DNA of 22,048 bases from Selenomonadaceae bacterium (GTDB lineage Bacteria; Bacillota; Negativicutes; Selenomonadales; Selenomonadaceae). Below are positions 1-7,980 of this stretch, in pieces (position 1 is the first letter of the stretch; the number at the start of each line of letters is the position of its first letter). Made by a program: the position numbers and the translations under genes. Location: the NCBI GenBank assembly GCA_016286075.1, contig JAEERZ010000008.1, forward strand, positions 1 to 22,048, read 5' to 3'. The notes under the pieces were generated by a model. The model searched no databases, had not been told where the DNA came from, and was given only the letters and a program-made list of their open reading frames with translations.

Positions 1-302
1 AATTGGACGAATCGGATTTTTCATTGCAAAAATTGCATGAACCAGAAATGAATATTCGTTATGGAACATGGTATTTAGCGCTTTTAACGCGAGAATTTCA
101 CAACAATCAAGTACTTGCGCTTGCAGCTTATAATGCTGGACGTGGTACAGTGCATGAGTGGATGGAAAAATACGAGTGGTCTTGGGATTTTAAAGACACT
201 TCGATGATTCCATATCCGGAGACTCGTCTTTATGTAGAACGTGTTTTGAAAGCCAAAAACCGTTACGAAATCCTGTATCATTTGCCAAAAGAAGAAAAAT
301 AA
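1..302 (+). CDS. Lytic murein transglycosylase, C-terminal fragment (5' end outside window)
   Basis: This is the last 99 codons or so of a Slt70-type soluble lytic transglycosylase, which cleaves peptidoglycan glycan strands in the periplasm or wall to leave 1,6-anhydro ends. Visible are the C-terminal half of the SLT lysozyme-like fold, with NIRYGTWYLALL, then LALAAYNAGRGTVHEW, and the closing segment IPYPETRLYVERVL. All three are typical of this family. The catalytic glutamate lies upstream of the window, so activity cannot be judged here. The frame is open to the left edge (codons start at base 3), and the gene ends with TAA at 300-302. It ends 15 bases before the likely polC start, so the two may be co-transcribed. 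Confidence 0.9.
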   Translation, partial: LDESDFSLQKLHEPEMNIRYGTWYLALLTREFHNNQVLALAAYNAGRGTVHEWMEKYEWSWDFKDTSMIPYPETRLYVERVLKAKNRYEILYHLPKEEK

Positions 303-317
303 TGCATGGAGCACTTT

Positions 318-3300
318 ATGCAAAAATATTGTATAGTACCGCAAAAAACAAATAAATTTTGGTTGCTCGTTAAAGGTATGGAACTAACAGAAGAAACAAA
401 ACGCCTTTTTCAGCATTGTTTTATCAAGCAGGTTGAGATATCGCCAAACCAAAAGACGTGGAAGATAGTTCTGGCAACACAAGAATTGGTTGACGATACG
501 CTGCTTGCGGCGGCGGCTGACCATATTAAGCAAAGATGCGGGCTAAGTGAAGTCTTTTTTTCTCAAGACGTCGTTGACATGGAGACAATACTTACCACCG
601 GGTGGTTGCAGCTTGTGGATCGCGTGACGGAGGACGCGCCTTCGATCCGAAAGCCATTGATTCAAGCACGTCGGAATCTTGCCAACGGGCGGATTTGTGT
701 ACGCGTAGGAAATGTGATAATCGGCTCGCTTCTTGAGGAACACAATGTGGCGGGACGTTTGCATCGCGCTATTGCGGATATGACGGGCTGTCGTTTCGAC
801 GTCGTTTGCGAAACTTACGAAGGCGACGAGAACGAAACGGTGGATACGGACGTTGCGATTCACCGGACAGCGGCCTATCAGCAAGCCTGTCACCATGGGA
901 ATACGTCCGTACCCTCGACGACTTCTGCAAATGAATCGGAAGCGAGTAACGGCGGGAAAACAAAATGGAGTGCGAAAAAGGGAAAAAAGCAGGAGACGGC
1001 CGCCGGATGTATTTTCGGTCCGGGCGTCGACGGGCCAGTAGAACCAATACAGTCTTTAGAAAACGAAGTCAAATCGATAGTCGTCGTTGGAACCATCGAG
1101 AGCGATGTTACAGGCCACGAATACGAAAAAACGAATATCATATCTTTCGATATCGCCGATGATACGCAAGGAATCGGTGTTAAAGCTTTTTTTCGAGACA
1201 AAGCGGAATATACGCGCGTTTTGGGAGAACTGCAAAACGTGAAAAAAGTGCGCGTCAAAGGGGCCGTCAACTTCGACAAATTCAAGGATGATTTGGTTCT
1301 GACCGCGACAAGCGTGAAGGAGGAGTCTGCTGCGTCGCGGGAGGACAACGCCGAAGTCAAACGGGTGGAACTTCACGCGCACACGCAGATGAGCATGATG
1401 GATTCTGTCGTGCCGACAAAAAAGCTGATACAAACGGCGGCTCGATGGGGCTGGGATGCGGTTGCGATTACCGACCACGGCGTTGTGCAGGCATTTCCTG
1501 ATGCGATGAATGCCGTTGATGATAATAAACTGGATATAAAAATCATTTACGGCATGGAAGGATATTTGACGGGAGACGACTACAAACAGCAATTTGCAAA
1601 TCATATCATTATTCTGGCTAAAAATTTGGAAGGACTTCACAATTTATATAAGCTTGTTTCCTTGTCGCATTTGCGTTTTTTTTATAAGAAGCCAAGGATT
1701 CCCAAAAGCGTGCTGAAAGAGTATCGCGAAGGTTTGATTCTCGGTTCCGCTTGCGAATCGGGGGAGCTAATCCGCGCTATCGTTGCCCAACGGAGCGATG
1801 AAGAACTCCTTGCAATCGCGGATTTCTACGACTATTTGGAAATTCAGCCGATCCACAATAATGCGTTCATGATTCGGAAAGACGAGTTTTCGAACGTCAA
1901 AACCGAGGAAGATTTGCGAAACATCAATCGCAAGGTGGCGGAGCTGGCCAAAAAACTTGGAAAAATGCTGATTGCAACCTGCGACGTTCATTTTTTGAAT
2001 CCGGAGGATTCGATTTACCGCGCTATTATTATGGCGGGAAAAGGTTTTGACGACGCGGATTTGCAGCCTCCTTTATATCTCCGCACGACGGAGGAAATGC
2101 TCAAAGAATTTGATTATCTCGGAGAAGAAGCGGCCTATGAAGCCGTCGTTACGAATCCGCGCCGCGTCGCTGAAATGGTCGAACGCTTCAAGCCGATTCC
2201 AGATAAATTATATTCTCCTACGATTCCGGGCGCGGATGATGCAATCCGGGAGATGTCGTACCGACGGGCGCATCAATGGTACGGCGAGAACTTACCCGCC
2301 GTAGTACAGGCGCGTCTCGATCAAGAGTTGACGCCGATTATCGGCCACGGTTTTTCCGTACTTTATCTCATCGCGCACAAGCTCGTCAAAAAATCGAATA
2401 TTGACGGTTATCTGGTCGGTTCCCGAGGTTCGGTAGGTTCTTCTTTTGTCGCGACGATGACGGATATCACGGAAGTCAATCCGTTGCCTCCCCATTGGCG
2501 TTGTCCGAAGTGTCAGTTTAGCAAATTCATTACCGACGGTTCTTACAGTTCCGGATTTGATCTTCCCGATAAGGAATGTCCCATTTGCGGCGAGCAACTG
2601 ATAAAAGATGGGCATGACATTCCCTTTGCGGTATTTCTTGGATTTGACGGGGACAAAGTGCCCGATATCGATCTCAATTTCTCCGGTGTGTATCAACCGA
2701 CGGCTCATAAATATACGGAGCAGCTTTTCGGTCGGGACAACGTCTATCGCGCCGGTACTATTGCGACCGTTGCGGACAAAACGGCGTATGGATATGTGAA
2801 GAAATATTACGAGGAGAAGCATGAAAATAAACGCAACGCCTTTATTCAGCATGTTTTGAACAGTTGCGTGGGAACGAAGCGCACGACGGGACAACACCCC
2901 GCCGGTATCATGGTCGTGCCACGGAATATGGACGTCCATTTCTTTACGCCGATTCAGCGTCCGGCTGACAAAACCGACGCCAATACCGTGACGACGCATT
3001 TCGATTACCATTCGATTTCCAGCCGGCTTGTCAAGCTCGATATCCTCGGCCATGATGATCCGACTGTCATCAAAATGCTGGAAGACATCACGCATCGCGA
3101 TCCGAAAACCATTCCATTTGACGATCCGGCAACGCTCTCTCTGTTCCATTCTACGGAAGCGTTGGGTGTTACGCCGGAAGAGCTGGGAGCGACTTCGGGA
3201 ACATTTGGCATTCCTGAGTTCCGGACGCCCTTTACACGACAGATGATTGACGATACGCACCCGTCGTGCTTCAGCGATTTAGTGCGTATTTCCGGATTTT

Positions 3301-4082
3301 CACACGGGACGAACGTTTGGCTGGATAACGCCCAGACTTTGATTCGTGGCGGCACATGCACGCTGCACGACGCAATTTCAGCCCGTGACGATATCATGAT
3401 GTACCTGATTCATAAAGGAATCGACCCATTGCTTTCCTTCAAGACGATGGAGTCCGTTCGCAAGGGAAAAGGCATTAAGCCAGACGTGGTGGAAAAGCTC
3501 AAGGAGGGCGGAGTTCCCGATTGGTATATCGGGTCCTGTCAGAAAATCAAATATCTGTTTCCTCGCGCCCACGCGACAGCCTATGTCATGATGGCTTATC
3601 GTATCGCCTATTGCAAGGTACATTACCCGCTGGCGTTTTACGCAGCGTATTTTTCCATACGAGCAGACGCGTTTGACGTTAACGTTGTGGCGGCAGGGAA
3701 AGATGTCGTGAAAAAGAATTTGAAGGATTTGGAATCCTTGGAAAAGCCGGATGAAAAGCAAAAAGAACTGATTATTGTTTTACAGCTTGCCTGGGAAATG
3801 TATTTGCGCGGCTATGCCGTCGAACATGTCGATCTTTATCGCTCTGACGCCGAGAATTTTGTCATTTTAGAAAAAACATTGATTCCGCCTTTTACGTCAC
3901 TAAAAGGGTTCGGAGCGGTTGCCGCCAAGGCGATTATTTCGACGCGACGAAACGGAAGATTTACTTCTGTCGCAGATTTAAAGAAACGTGCTCCATCTGT
4001 GACGAAAGCGAATATTGAGCTTTTAAGGGCACACGGTTGTTTGGAGGGAATGATGGAGAGCGACCAGATGGAACTTTTTTGA
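318..4082 (+). CDS. polC: DNA polymerase III alpha subunit, PolC type, lacking the 3'-5' exonuclease domain
   Basis: This is the replicative polymerase of Firmicutes, about 1254 residues. ATG 318 is preferred over ATG 306 because GGAG sits six bases before it. Order of parts: N-terminal domain; OB fold (about 240-335); PHP domain from about 345; polymerase core with SRGSVGSSF, a four-cysteine zinc module (C729, C732, C754, C757) and catalytic Asp783/Asp785 in PDIDLNFSG; then helix-hairpin-helix regions. It ends in QMELF, a beta-clamp-binding motif. Family members such as B. subtilis PolC have about 1437 residues because a DnaQ-like exonuclease is inserted between PHP residues equivalent to Glu414 and His429 here. 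In this protein only 14 residues lie between them. All nine PHP metal-ligand positions look filled (His353, His355, Asp386, His387, Glu414, His429, Cys479, Asp556, His558). The reading frame is uninterrupted. It is certainly PolC; whether it is the only copy is unknown. Confidence 0.97.
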   Translation: MQKYCIVPQKTNKFWLLVKGMELTEETKRLFQHCFIKQVEISPNQKTWKIVLATQELVDDTLLAAAADHIKQRCGLSEVFFSQDVVDMETILTTGWLQLVDRVTEDAPSIRKPLIQARRNLANGRICVRVGNVIIGSLLEEHNVAGRLHRAIADMTGCRFDVVCETYEGDENETVDTDVAIHRTAAYQQACHHGNTSVPSTTSANESEASNGGKTKWSAKKGKKQETAAGCIFGPGVDGPVEPIQSLENEVKSIVVVGTIESDVTGHEYEKTNIISFDIADDTQGIGVKAFFRDKAEYTRVLGELQNVKKVRVKGAVNFDKFKDDLVLTATSVKEESAASREDNAEVKRVELHAHTQMSMMDSVVPTKKLIQTAARWGWDAVAITDHGVVQAFPDAMNAVDDNKLDIKIIYGMEGYLTGDDYKQQFANHIIILAKNLEGLHNLYKLVSLSHLRFFYKKPRIPKSVLKEYREGLILGSACESGELIRAIVAQRSDEELLAIADFYDYLEIQPIHNNAFMIRKDEFSNVKTEEDLRNINRKVAELAKKLGKMLIATCDVHFLNPEDSIYRAIIMAGKGFDDADLQPPLYLRTTEEMLKEFDYLGEEAAYEAVVTNPRRVAEMVERFKPIPDKLYSPTIPGADDAIREMSYRRAHQWYGENLPAVVQARLDQELTPIIGHGFSVLYLIAHKLVKKSNIDGYLVGSRGSVGSSFVATMTDITEVNPLPPHWRCPKCQFSKFITDGSYSSGFDLPDKECPICGEQLIKDGHDIPFAVFLGFDGDKVPDIDLNFSGVYQPTAHKYTEQLFGRDNVYRAGTIATVADKTAYGYVKKYYEEKHENKRNAFIQHVLNSCVGTKRTTGQHPAGIMVVPRNMDVHFFTPIQRPADKTDANTVTTHFDYHSISSRLVKLDILGHDDPTVIKMLEDITHRDPKTIPFDDPATLSLFHSTEALGVTPEELGATSGTFGIPEFRTPFTRQMIDDTHPSCFSDLVRISGFSHGTNVWLDNAQTLIRGGTCTLHDAISARDDIMMYLIHKGIDPLLSFKTMESVRKGKGIKPDVVEKLKEGGVPDWYIGSCQKIKYLFPRAHATAYVMMAYRIAYCKVHYPLAFYAAYFSIRADAFDVNVVAAGKDVVKKNLKDLESLEKPDEKQKELIIVLQLAWEMYLRGYAVEHVDLYRSDAENFVILEKTLIPPFTSLKGFGAVAAKAIISTRRNGRFTSVADLKKRAPSVTKANIELLRAHGCLEGMMESDQMELF

Positions 4083-4157
4083 TGAATGATATACTTTTTA
4101 GATAAGGGAAGATTTTTTCATCGTTATATAGAAATTGGTAATAATGAGGGTGAGGAT

Positions 4158-4613
4158 ATGCATACTGTACAACGTATCGTTGTGACGGTTGTAATAATTT
4201 TATTTTATATGACGTCCGTGTCATTTGCTGAAGATATTTTTTTAGAAGAACAGGACGGTATGATATATTATTGCGGAGATCGGAATTATCCGCTTTGGTC
4301 TATGGGGAATCGAGTAGCAGCCGTTGCCGATCTTTCCAGTGCCTATATTGCAGATGAAAATGAAAAATGGCGATTGATTGGTTTTTTATCCTTTCCGGTA
4401 CTTTTGAACAAAAATGATTATTTAAAAGGCGCGATCGCACTTAACGAAGAAATCCGTGAATGCTGGTTTTGGCAAAAAATGAAAACGGGGGATTTTTTCT
4501 TTTATAGAGACGGTCGCCCTGGCAATAAAGTTGAAGGCGAAGCATTCTTACGGGAATTGAGCGTATATAGTATGTTGTTGGAAGCTGCGGAATTAAATGC
4601 GGCAGACTTTTAA
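4158..4613 (+). CDS. Small secreted protein of unknown function
   Basis: I do not recognise a family. ATG 4158 is chosen because GAGGGTGAGG lies just upstream; the frame is also open to 4086, but without a usable start signal. The 151-residue product begins with a hydrophobic stretch (about residues 7-24) ending in SVSFA-ED, a good type I signal peptide with cleavage after Ala. The mature part is about 125 residues, rich in aromatic and acidic residues (NYPLWSMGN, WRLIGFLSF, REEIRECWFW-like segment), with two cysteines. It has no transmembrane segment after the signal. It could be a periplasmic or exported protein reporting on surface state, but that is a guess. It lies 75 bases after polC and before the flagellin-like gene. 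Real coding capacity is likely from the ribosome-binding site and signal peptide. Confidence 0.75.
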   Translation: MHTVQRIVVTVVIILFYMTSVSFAEDIFLEEQDGMIYYCGDRNYPLWSMGNRVAAVADLSSAYIADENEKWRLIGFLSFPVLLNKNDYLKGAIALNEEIRECWFWQKMKTGDFFFYRDGRPGNKVEGEAFLRELSVYSMLLEAAELNAADF

Positions 4614-4655
4614 TAAATAAATAGGATATTAAGCCTATGAATTTATAAATATCAC

Positions 4656-4684
4656 TTGCCGAAAAGATTTTTTTAATATATAAT
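4656..4684 (+). promoter_or_regulatory. Sigma-A type promoter of the flagellin-like gene
   Basis: TTGCCG (4656-4661), a 17-base spacer and a perfect TATAAT (4679-4684) lie 55 bases before the flagellin-like start. A GCCGAAAA box resembling a sigma-28 -10 element overlaps the -35 (4658-4665), but no TAAA lies about 15 bases upstream; the nearest is a TGAA at 16. The housekeeping reading is therefore the better one. Confidence 0.7.
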
Positions 4685-4710
4685 ATCAATGTAAAAAGCT
4701 GAGGAGATTT

Positions 4711-4767
4711 ATGTGTTTTTTGAAGGGAGTGTATCGATATGGCTATTGGAGGGCTTGGCTATCTTAA
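4711..4767 (+). CDS. Possible 18-codon leader peptide overlapping the flagellin start
   Basis: An ATG at 4711 follows GAGGAG (4701-4706) and opens an 18-codon frame, MCFLKGVYRYGYWRAWLS, ending at TAA 4765-4767. It reads through the ribosome-binding site and start codon of the flagellin-like gene in another frame. The coding length is too short for sequence statistics; support is only the ribosome-binding site and position. It could regulate translation of the gene it overlaps, or be chance. Confidence 0.3.
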   Translation: MCFLKGVYRYGYWRAWLS

Positions 4768-5542
4768 CCAGATTAATCGTACGAATTCCAGTGCGAATTC
4801 CAGTATCCAAAAAATTGTCAGCGGATCTCAGCGTCCTTCTGCAAAGAATGGCGCTTCATCGTATGCGATTGCTTCGCGAATGAATTCAAATGTAGGGACG
4901 GCGGCGCAGTCAAGAAGCAATGCGCAGACTGCGAACGCTATGCTGAACGTGGCGGCAGGTGGTGTCAGCTCCACCGTGGACGCGTTGACGAGTATCAAGA
5001 GTCAGATTTTACAGGCGGCAAACGGGACGAATCAGGGTTCTGACATTTCAGCGATTCGCAGTTCTATCCAGCAGTCTGTTTCGACAATTAATGATAACGC
5101 CAACGTCGAGTATAACGGCATGAAGCTTTTGGACGGATCGCGCTCGATTTCCGTAGCTGGCGATACTGGCTACAAGACTATAAAGCTTGGCAATCTGTCT
5201 TCAGAAGGTCTTGGTTTGACGGACAATGACGGCAATTTAACGCTTGACCTTTCCTCCGAAGAGGGAATCAATAATGCCCTTAATACTGTGGACAGCGCTC
5301 TTGATAAAACTTTGGGTATGTCAACTGATATCGGCGCAGCCCAACAGGGTCTTGTGGCTTCGGAGGGGAACTATACGACAATGGGCGAGTCGTTGACCGC
5401 GTCGCTTTCTACGGAAGATGACACTGATATTGCTGCTGAAATGACGAAGCTCCGTTCTGCGGAAGCGCAGAACCAGCTTGCTTTGCATGCACAAAAGATG
5501 TTCATGCATAATAGCGCGCAGGTGCTATCGCTTCTTCCATAA
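4739..5542 (+). CDS. Short divergent flagellin-like protein
   Basis: A 267-residue protein of the flagellin family, which builds the flagellar filament after type III export. The N-terminal D0/D1 helices cover residues 1-140: QINRTNSSANSSIQKIVSG matches the conserved LxxSSxxLxSG region, followed by NAQTANAMLNVAAGG, ILQAANGTN, and NVEYNGMKLLDG for the family's xFNGxxLLDG. A short variable part spans about 145-190. The C-terminal D1/D0 helices end in HNSAQVLSLLP, matching the usual QxxxxLSLL tail. The central D2/D3 domains are absent, so the filament would be thin. The usual ADDAAGLAI stretch is altered to AKNGASSYAI. ATG 4739 follows AGGGAG. It stands alone between polC and def, with its own promoter and terminator and no other flagellar gene in the window. 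It may be a second or specialised flagellin. Confidence 0.85.
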   Translation: MAIGGLGYLNQINRTNSSANSSIQKIVSGSQRPSAKNGASSYAIASRMNSNVGTAAQSRSNAQTANAMLNVAAGGVSSTVDALTSIKSQILQAANGTNQGSDISAIRSSIQQSVSTINDNANVEYNGMKLLDGSRSISVAGDTGYKTIKLGNLSSEGLGLTDNDGNLTLDLSSEEGINNALNTVDSALDKTLGMSTDIGAAQQGLVASEGNYTTMGESLTASLSTEDDTDIAAEMTKLRSAEAQNQLALHAQKMFMHNSAQVLSLLP

Positions 5543-5560
5543 TTTTGTATCAGGCATTCT

Positions 5561-5591
5561 AAAAGGGACTGCTTTCGCGGCAGTCCTTTTT
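5561..5591 (+). terminator. Rho-independent terminator after the flagellin-like gene
   Basis: GGACTGC pairs with GCAGTCC around a seven-base loop. The stem is extended by A-rich and T-rich flanks and followed by TTTTT. It lies 19 bases after the stop and closes the single-gene unit. Confidence 0.9.
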
Positions 5592-5639
5592 CTGTTGGCA
5601 TTGCGATCATTAATCTGTTTGATTGAACCGAATATTCCG

Positions 5640-5668
5640 TAGACTGATAACGGCACGCATGTTATAAT
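5640..5668 (+). promoter_or_regulatory. Promoter of the def-fmt-rsmB-rlmN operon
   Basis: TAGACT (4 of 6 to TTGACA) at 5640-5645, a 17-base spacer and a perfect TATAAT at 5663-5668 lie about 94 bases before def. It is the only good match in the 219-base gap that also holds the preceding terminator. Confidence 0.6.
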
Positions 5669-5761
5669 TAGGCACAGAATCCCGTGAAAATGATGATAAT
5701 ATATATGGCGAGACGGATACTCTCGGCGATTTGATATCTTAATTGAAAGGACACGTTAATC

Positions 5762-6229
5762 ATGGCATTATTGGAGATAGAGAAAGCCGGTGCTCCTATT
5801 TTAAAACAAATATGTGACCCGGTTAAAAAGATTGATGGAAAACTCAGAGGATTTCTTGACGATATGGCGGAAACCATGTATAAAAATGACGGAATCGGCC
5901 TTGCAGCTCCACAGGTTGGCCGCTCGATTCGTGCGGTAGTTATCGATATCAGAGAAGGCAAACTATTGGAATTGATTAATCCGGAAATCACTTCTAAAGA
6001 AGGATCTGCTCTTGATTCAGAAGGATGTTTGAGCGTACCGGGGATTTATGGCGATGTTGAACGTTCATCGAAAGTGACGGTTAATTATACGACACGCTAC
6101 GGCAAACGTCGCAAATTAGAGGCGGATGGTCTCTTGGCTCGATGCATTCAACATGAATTGGATCATTTAAACGGAATTCTGTTCATTGATGTGGCCAAAA
6201 ATCTTCGTCAGGAGACGCCTGAAGCATGA
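5762..6229 (+). CDS. def: Peptide deformylase
   Basis: Removes the N-formyl group from the initiator methionine of nascent proteins at the ribosomal exit tunnel. The 155 residues carry all three family motifs: GIGLAAPQVG (about 46-55), EGCLSVPG with metal ligand Cys89, and QHELDH with ligands His131 and His135 and catalytic Glu132. Length is normal for the shorter bacterial deformylases. ATG 5762 follows AAAGGA. The last codons overlap fmt by four bases (ATGA), so the deformylase and the enzyme that adds the formyl group are translationally coupled. In other Firmicutes priA often precedes def; here it does not. Confidence 0.97.
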   Translation: MALLEIEKAGAPILKQICDPVKKIDGKLRGFLDDMAETMYKNDGIGLAAPQVGRSIRAVVIDIREGKLLELINPEITSKEGSALDSEGCLSVPGIYGDVERSSKVTVNYTTRYGKRRKLEADGLLARCIQHELDHLNGILFIDVAKNLRQETPEA

Positions 6230-7161
6230 AGCGTTTGAAAACTTTTTTTATGGGAACTCCGGATTTTGCCGTTCCGTGTTTGAAACGGCTCGTGGAGATA
6301 AGCGACGTTGTAGGTGTTGCGACCCAGCCGGATAAAAAGAGAGGACGCGGACAAAAACTGACTCCTTCTCCGGTGAAAGCATTTGCGCAGGAACGCGGCC
6401 TTTCCGTTTATCAACCTGATCGAGTTCGAAACGAGGAGTTTATCTCTCAATTGGAGAATCTGTCCCCTGATCTAATTGTAGTCGTTGCGTTTGGGCAGAT
6501 TTTGCCACAACGTATCTTGGATTTGCCTTCGCTGGGGTGTATTAACGTTCATGCGTCTCTTTTGCCGCGCTATCGCGGAGCTGCGCCCATGCAGCGTTGT
6601 CTGATGGCGGGTGAAACCATAACGGGTGTAACGACGATGTTTATGGATGCAGGATTAGATACGGGAGATATTTTACTGCAAGAAAAGATCAAGATCGGAA
6701 CGGATATGACGTTTGAAATGCTTCATGATGCTTTACGAGAAATCGGAGCGGATCTGTTGGAAAAAACAATCAATGCTCTGACAGACGGGACATTGATTAG
6801 GACGAAACAAGATGATTCGGCGTCAAATTATGCAGCTATTTTGACGAAAGATACAGGAAAGATGGATTGGAAAAAATCCGCCATTGAGTTACATAATTTG
6901 GTTCGTGCGTTAGATTCATGGCCCGGCGCTTATACTGTTTGGGAGGGGCAAACCTTCAAAATCTGGCGTACGCGAGTAGTATCCGAAGATTATAACGGTA
7001 TTCCCGGAGAAGTGATTCAACAAACAAGACAAGGACTCAAAGTTGTAACCGGAAATGGTATATTGGAAATTCTTGAATTACAAGCGCCGGGGAAGAAGAG
7101 AATGCCTGCAACTGATTATTTACGCGGGCATGCAATATCCGAACATAGTTGTTTTTCATAA
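6226..7161 (+). CDS. fmt: Methionyl-tRNA formyltransferase
   Basis: Transfers a formyl group from 10-formyl-tetrahydrofolate to methionyl-tRNA for initiation. The 311 residues start MKRLKTFFMGTPDFA, the standard N terminus. They carry the folate-binding and catalytic region NVHASLLPRYRGAAP (Asn and His in the motif, about 105-120) and the following segment TTMFMDAGLDTGDIL. The C-terminal OB-like tRNA-binding domain follows from about 205. The length is that of the family. The start overlaps the def stop. The protein acts upstream of Def in the same formylation cycle, which explains the coupling. Confidence 0.97.
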   Translation: MKRLKTFFMGTPDFAVPCLKRLVEISDVVGVATQPDKKRGRGQKLTPSPVKAFAQERGLSVYQPDRVRNEEFISQLENLSPDLIVVVAFGQILPQRILDLPSLGCINVHASLLPRYRGAAPMQRCLMAGETITGVTTMFMDAGLDTGDILLQEKIKIGTDMTFEMLHDALREIGADLLEKTINALTDGTLIRTKQDDSASNYAAILTKDTGKMDWKKSAIELHNLVRALDSWPGAYTVWEGQTFKIWRTRVVSEDYNGIPGEVIQQTRQGLKVVTGNGILEILELQAPGKKRMPATDYLRGHAISEHSCFS

Positions 7162-7173
7162 TGGGAGGTAAAT

Positions 7174-7980
7174 ATGGAGGAAGCGTTCATTATGGAACGA
7201 CCTCGCAAGCGGCTTTTTATGGCTCTATTGTCATTGAGCCTGTTAGTTGTAGGTTTCTTGGTTTACGCGATATGGCGAATCAGTTATTTGGGTTTACGTG
7301 AAATTAATTCGTACCTTCCGCTGATTTTGGGCAGTATATTCGCTGGGCTGTTTTTGATTACCGGGTTCGGAATTGTCGGAATCGTGGGGGCGATTCTTGG
7401 CGTGCCGTTTTTGTCGATGTTTCAGACCCGCACATATGCTTTAATCAATGCATTGTTTCCGATTGCGATATTACTGGGGAAGATGTTTGGCTTTGACCGG
7501 CGCAAGATTGAAAGATCATTCATTGCCGTAAGCAATCAGATTATCCATCAACAGAATATAAAAATACCGGCGGATCGTTTGTTGGTCGTTACGCCGCATT
7601 GTCTTCAACTTGCAAGCTGCCCGCATAAAATTACGCGCGATCCGATGGCAAACTGCAAACGCTGCGGCAGGTGCGATATCGGTGCTCTCGTATCGCTTGC
7701 TGAGGAACTGGGATTTCATTTTTTTGTTGTAACAGGGGGAACCCTTGCGAGACAAACCGTTAAGAATATTCGTCCGAAAGCGGTTTTGGCCATTGCCTGT
7801 GAAAGAGATTTAACAAGCGGCATTCAAGACGTTTATCCTCTTCCCGCTATCGGGGTCATGAACATTCGTCCTAATGGCCCCTGCTATAACACTCATGTGG
7901 ATATTGCCCAAGTGAGGCAGGAAATAGAACGTATGATTATAGATGAATCGTCTGAACCATCGGAGGAAAGACATGGATAA
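7174..7980 (+). CDS. DUF116 family membrane protein
   Basis: A 268-residue protein of the DUF116 family, commonly found next to fmt and rsmB in Firmicutes; its biochemical role is not known to me. The first 110 residues contain two to three membrane segments (about 14-33, 45-75 and 85-100). The soluble C-terminal domain has a cysteine cluster: Cys149 in ASCPHK, then CKRCGRC with Cys161, Cys164 and Cys167. Further cysteines occur in AIACERDL and NGPCYNT. The spacing suggests a bound metal or iron-sulfur centre, which is inference. The start follows GGGAGG. The 3' end overlaps the likely rsmB start by eight bases, so it is translated with the rRNA methylase. Confidence 0.88.
   Translation: MEEAFIMERPRKRLFMALLSLSLLVVGFLVYAIWRISYLGLREINSYLPLILGSIFAGLFLITGFGIVGIVGAILGVPFLSMFQTRTYALINALFPIAILLGKMFGFDRRKIERSFIAVSNQIIHQQNIKIPADRLLVVTPHCLQLASCPHKITRDPMANCKRCGRCDIGALVSLAEELGFHFFVVTGGTLARQTVKNIRPKAVLAIACERDLTSGIQDVYPLPAIGVMNIRPNGPCYNTHVDIAQVRQEIERMIIDESSEPSEERHG

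Noticed and set aside
306..317. ATG 306 as the polC start
   Set aside because: It has no ribosome-binding site of its own, and its codons contain the GGAG that serves ATG 318.
2292..3260. Long open frame of 322 codons on the minus strand inside polC
   Set aside because: It lies wholly antisense to conserved polymerase motifs, has no ribosome-binding site or recognisable domain, and is the usual shadow of a biased coding strand.
4621..4638. ATAGG/CCTAT hairpin after the small secreted protein gene
   Set aside because: Only five pairs and no T tract follows, so it is not a credible terminator.
4638..4665. Sigma-28-type flagellar promoter (TGAA, 16 bases, GCCGAAAA)
   Set aside because: The upstream element is poor compared with TAAA at 15 bases, while the overlapping TTGCCG-17-TATAAT is an excellent sigma-A match. 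Kept only as an alternative.
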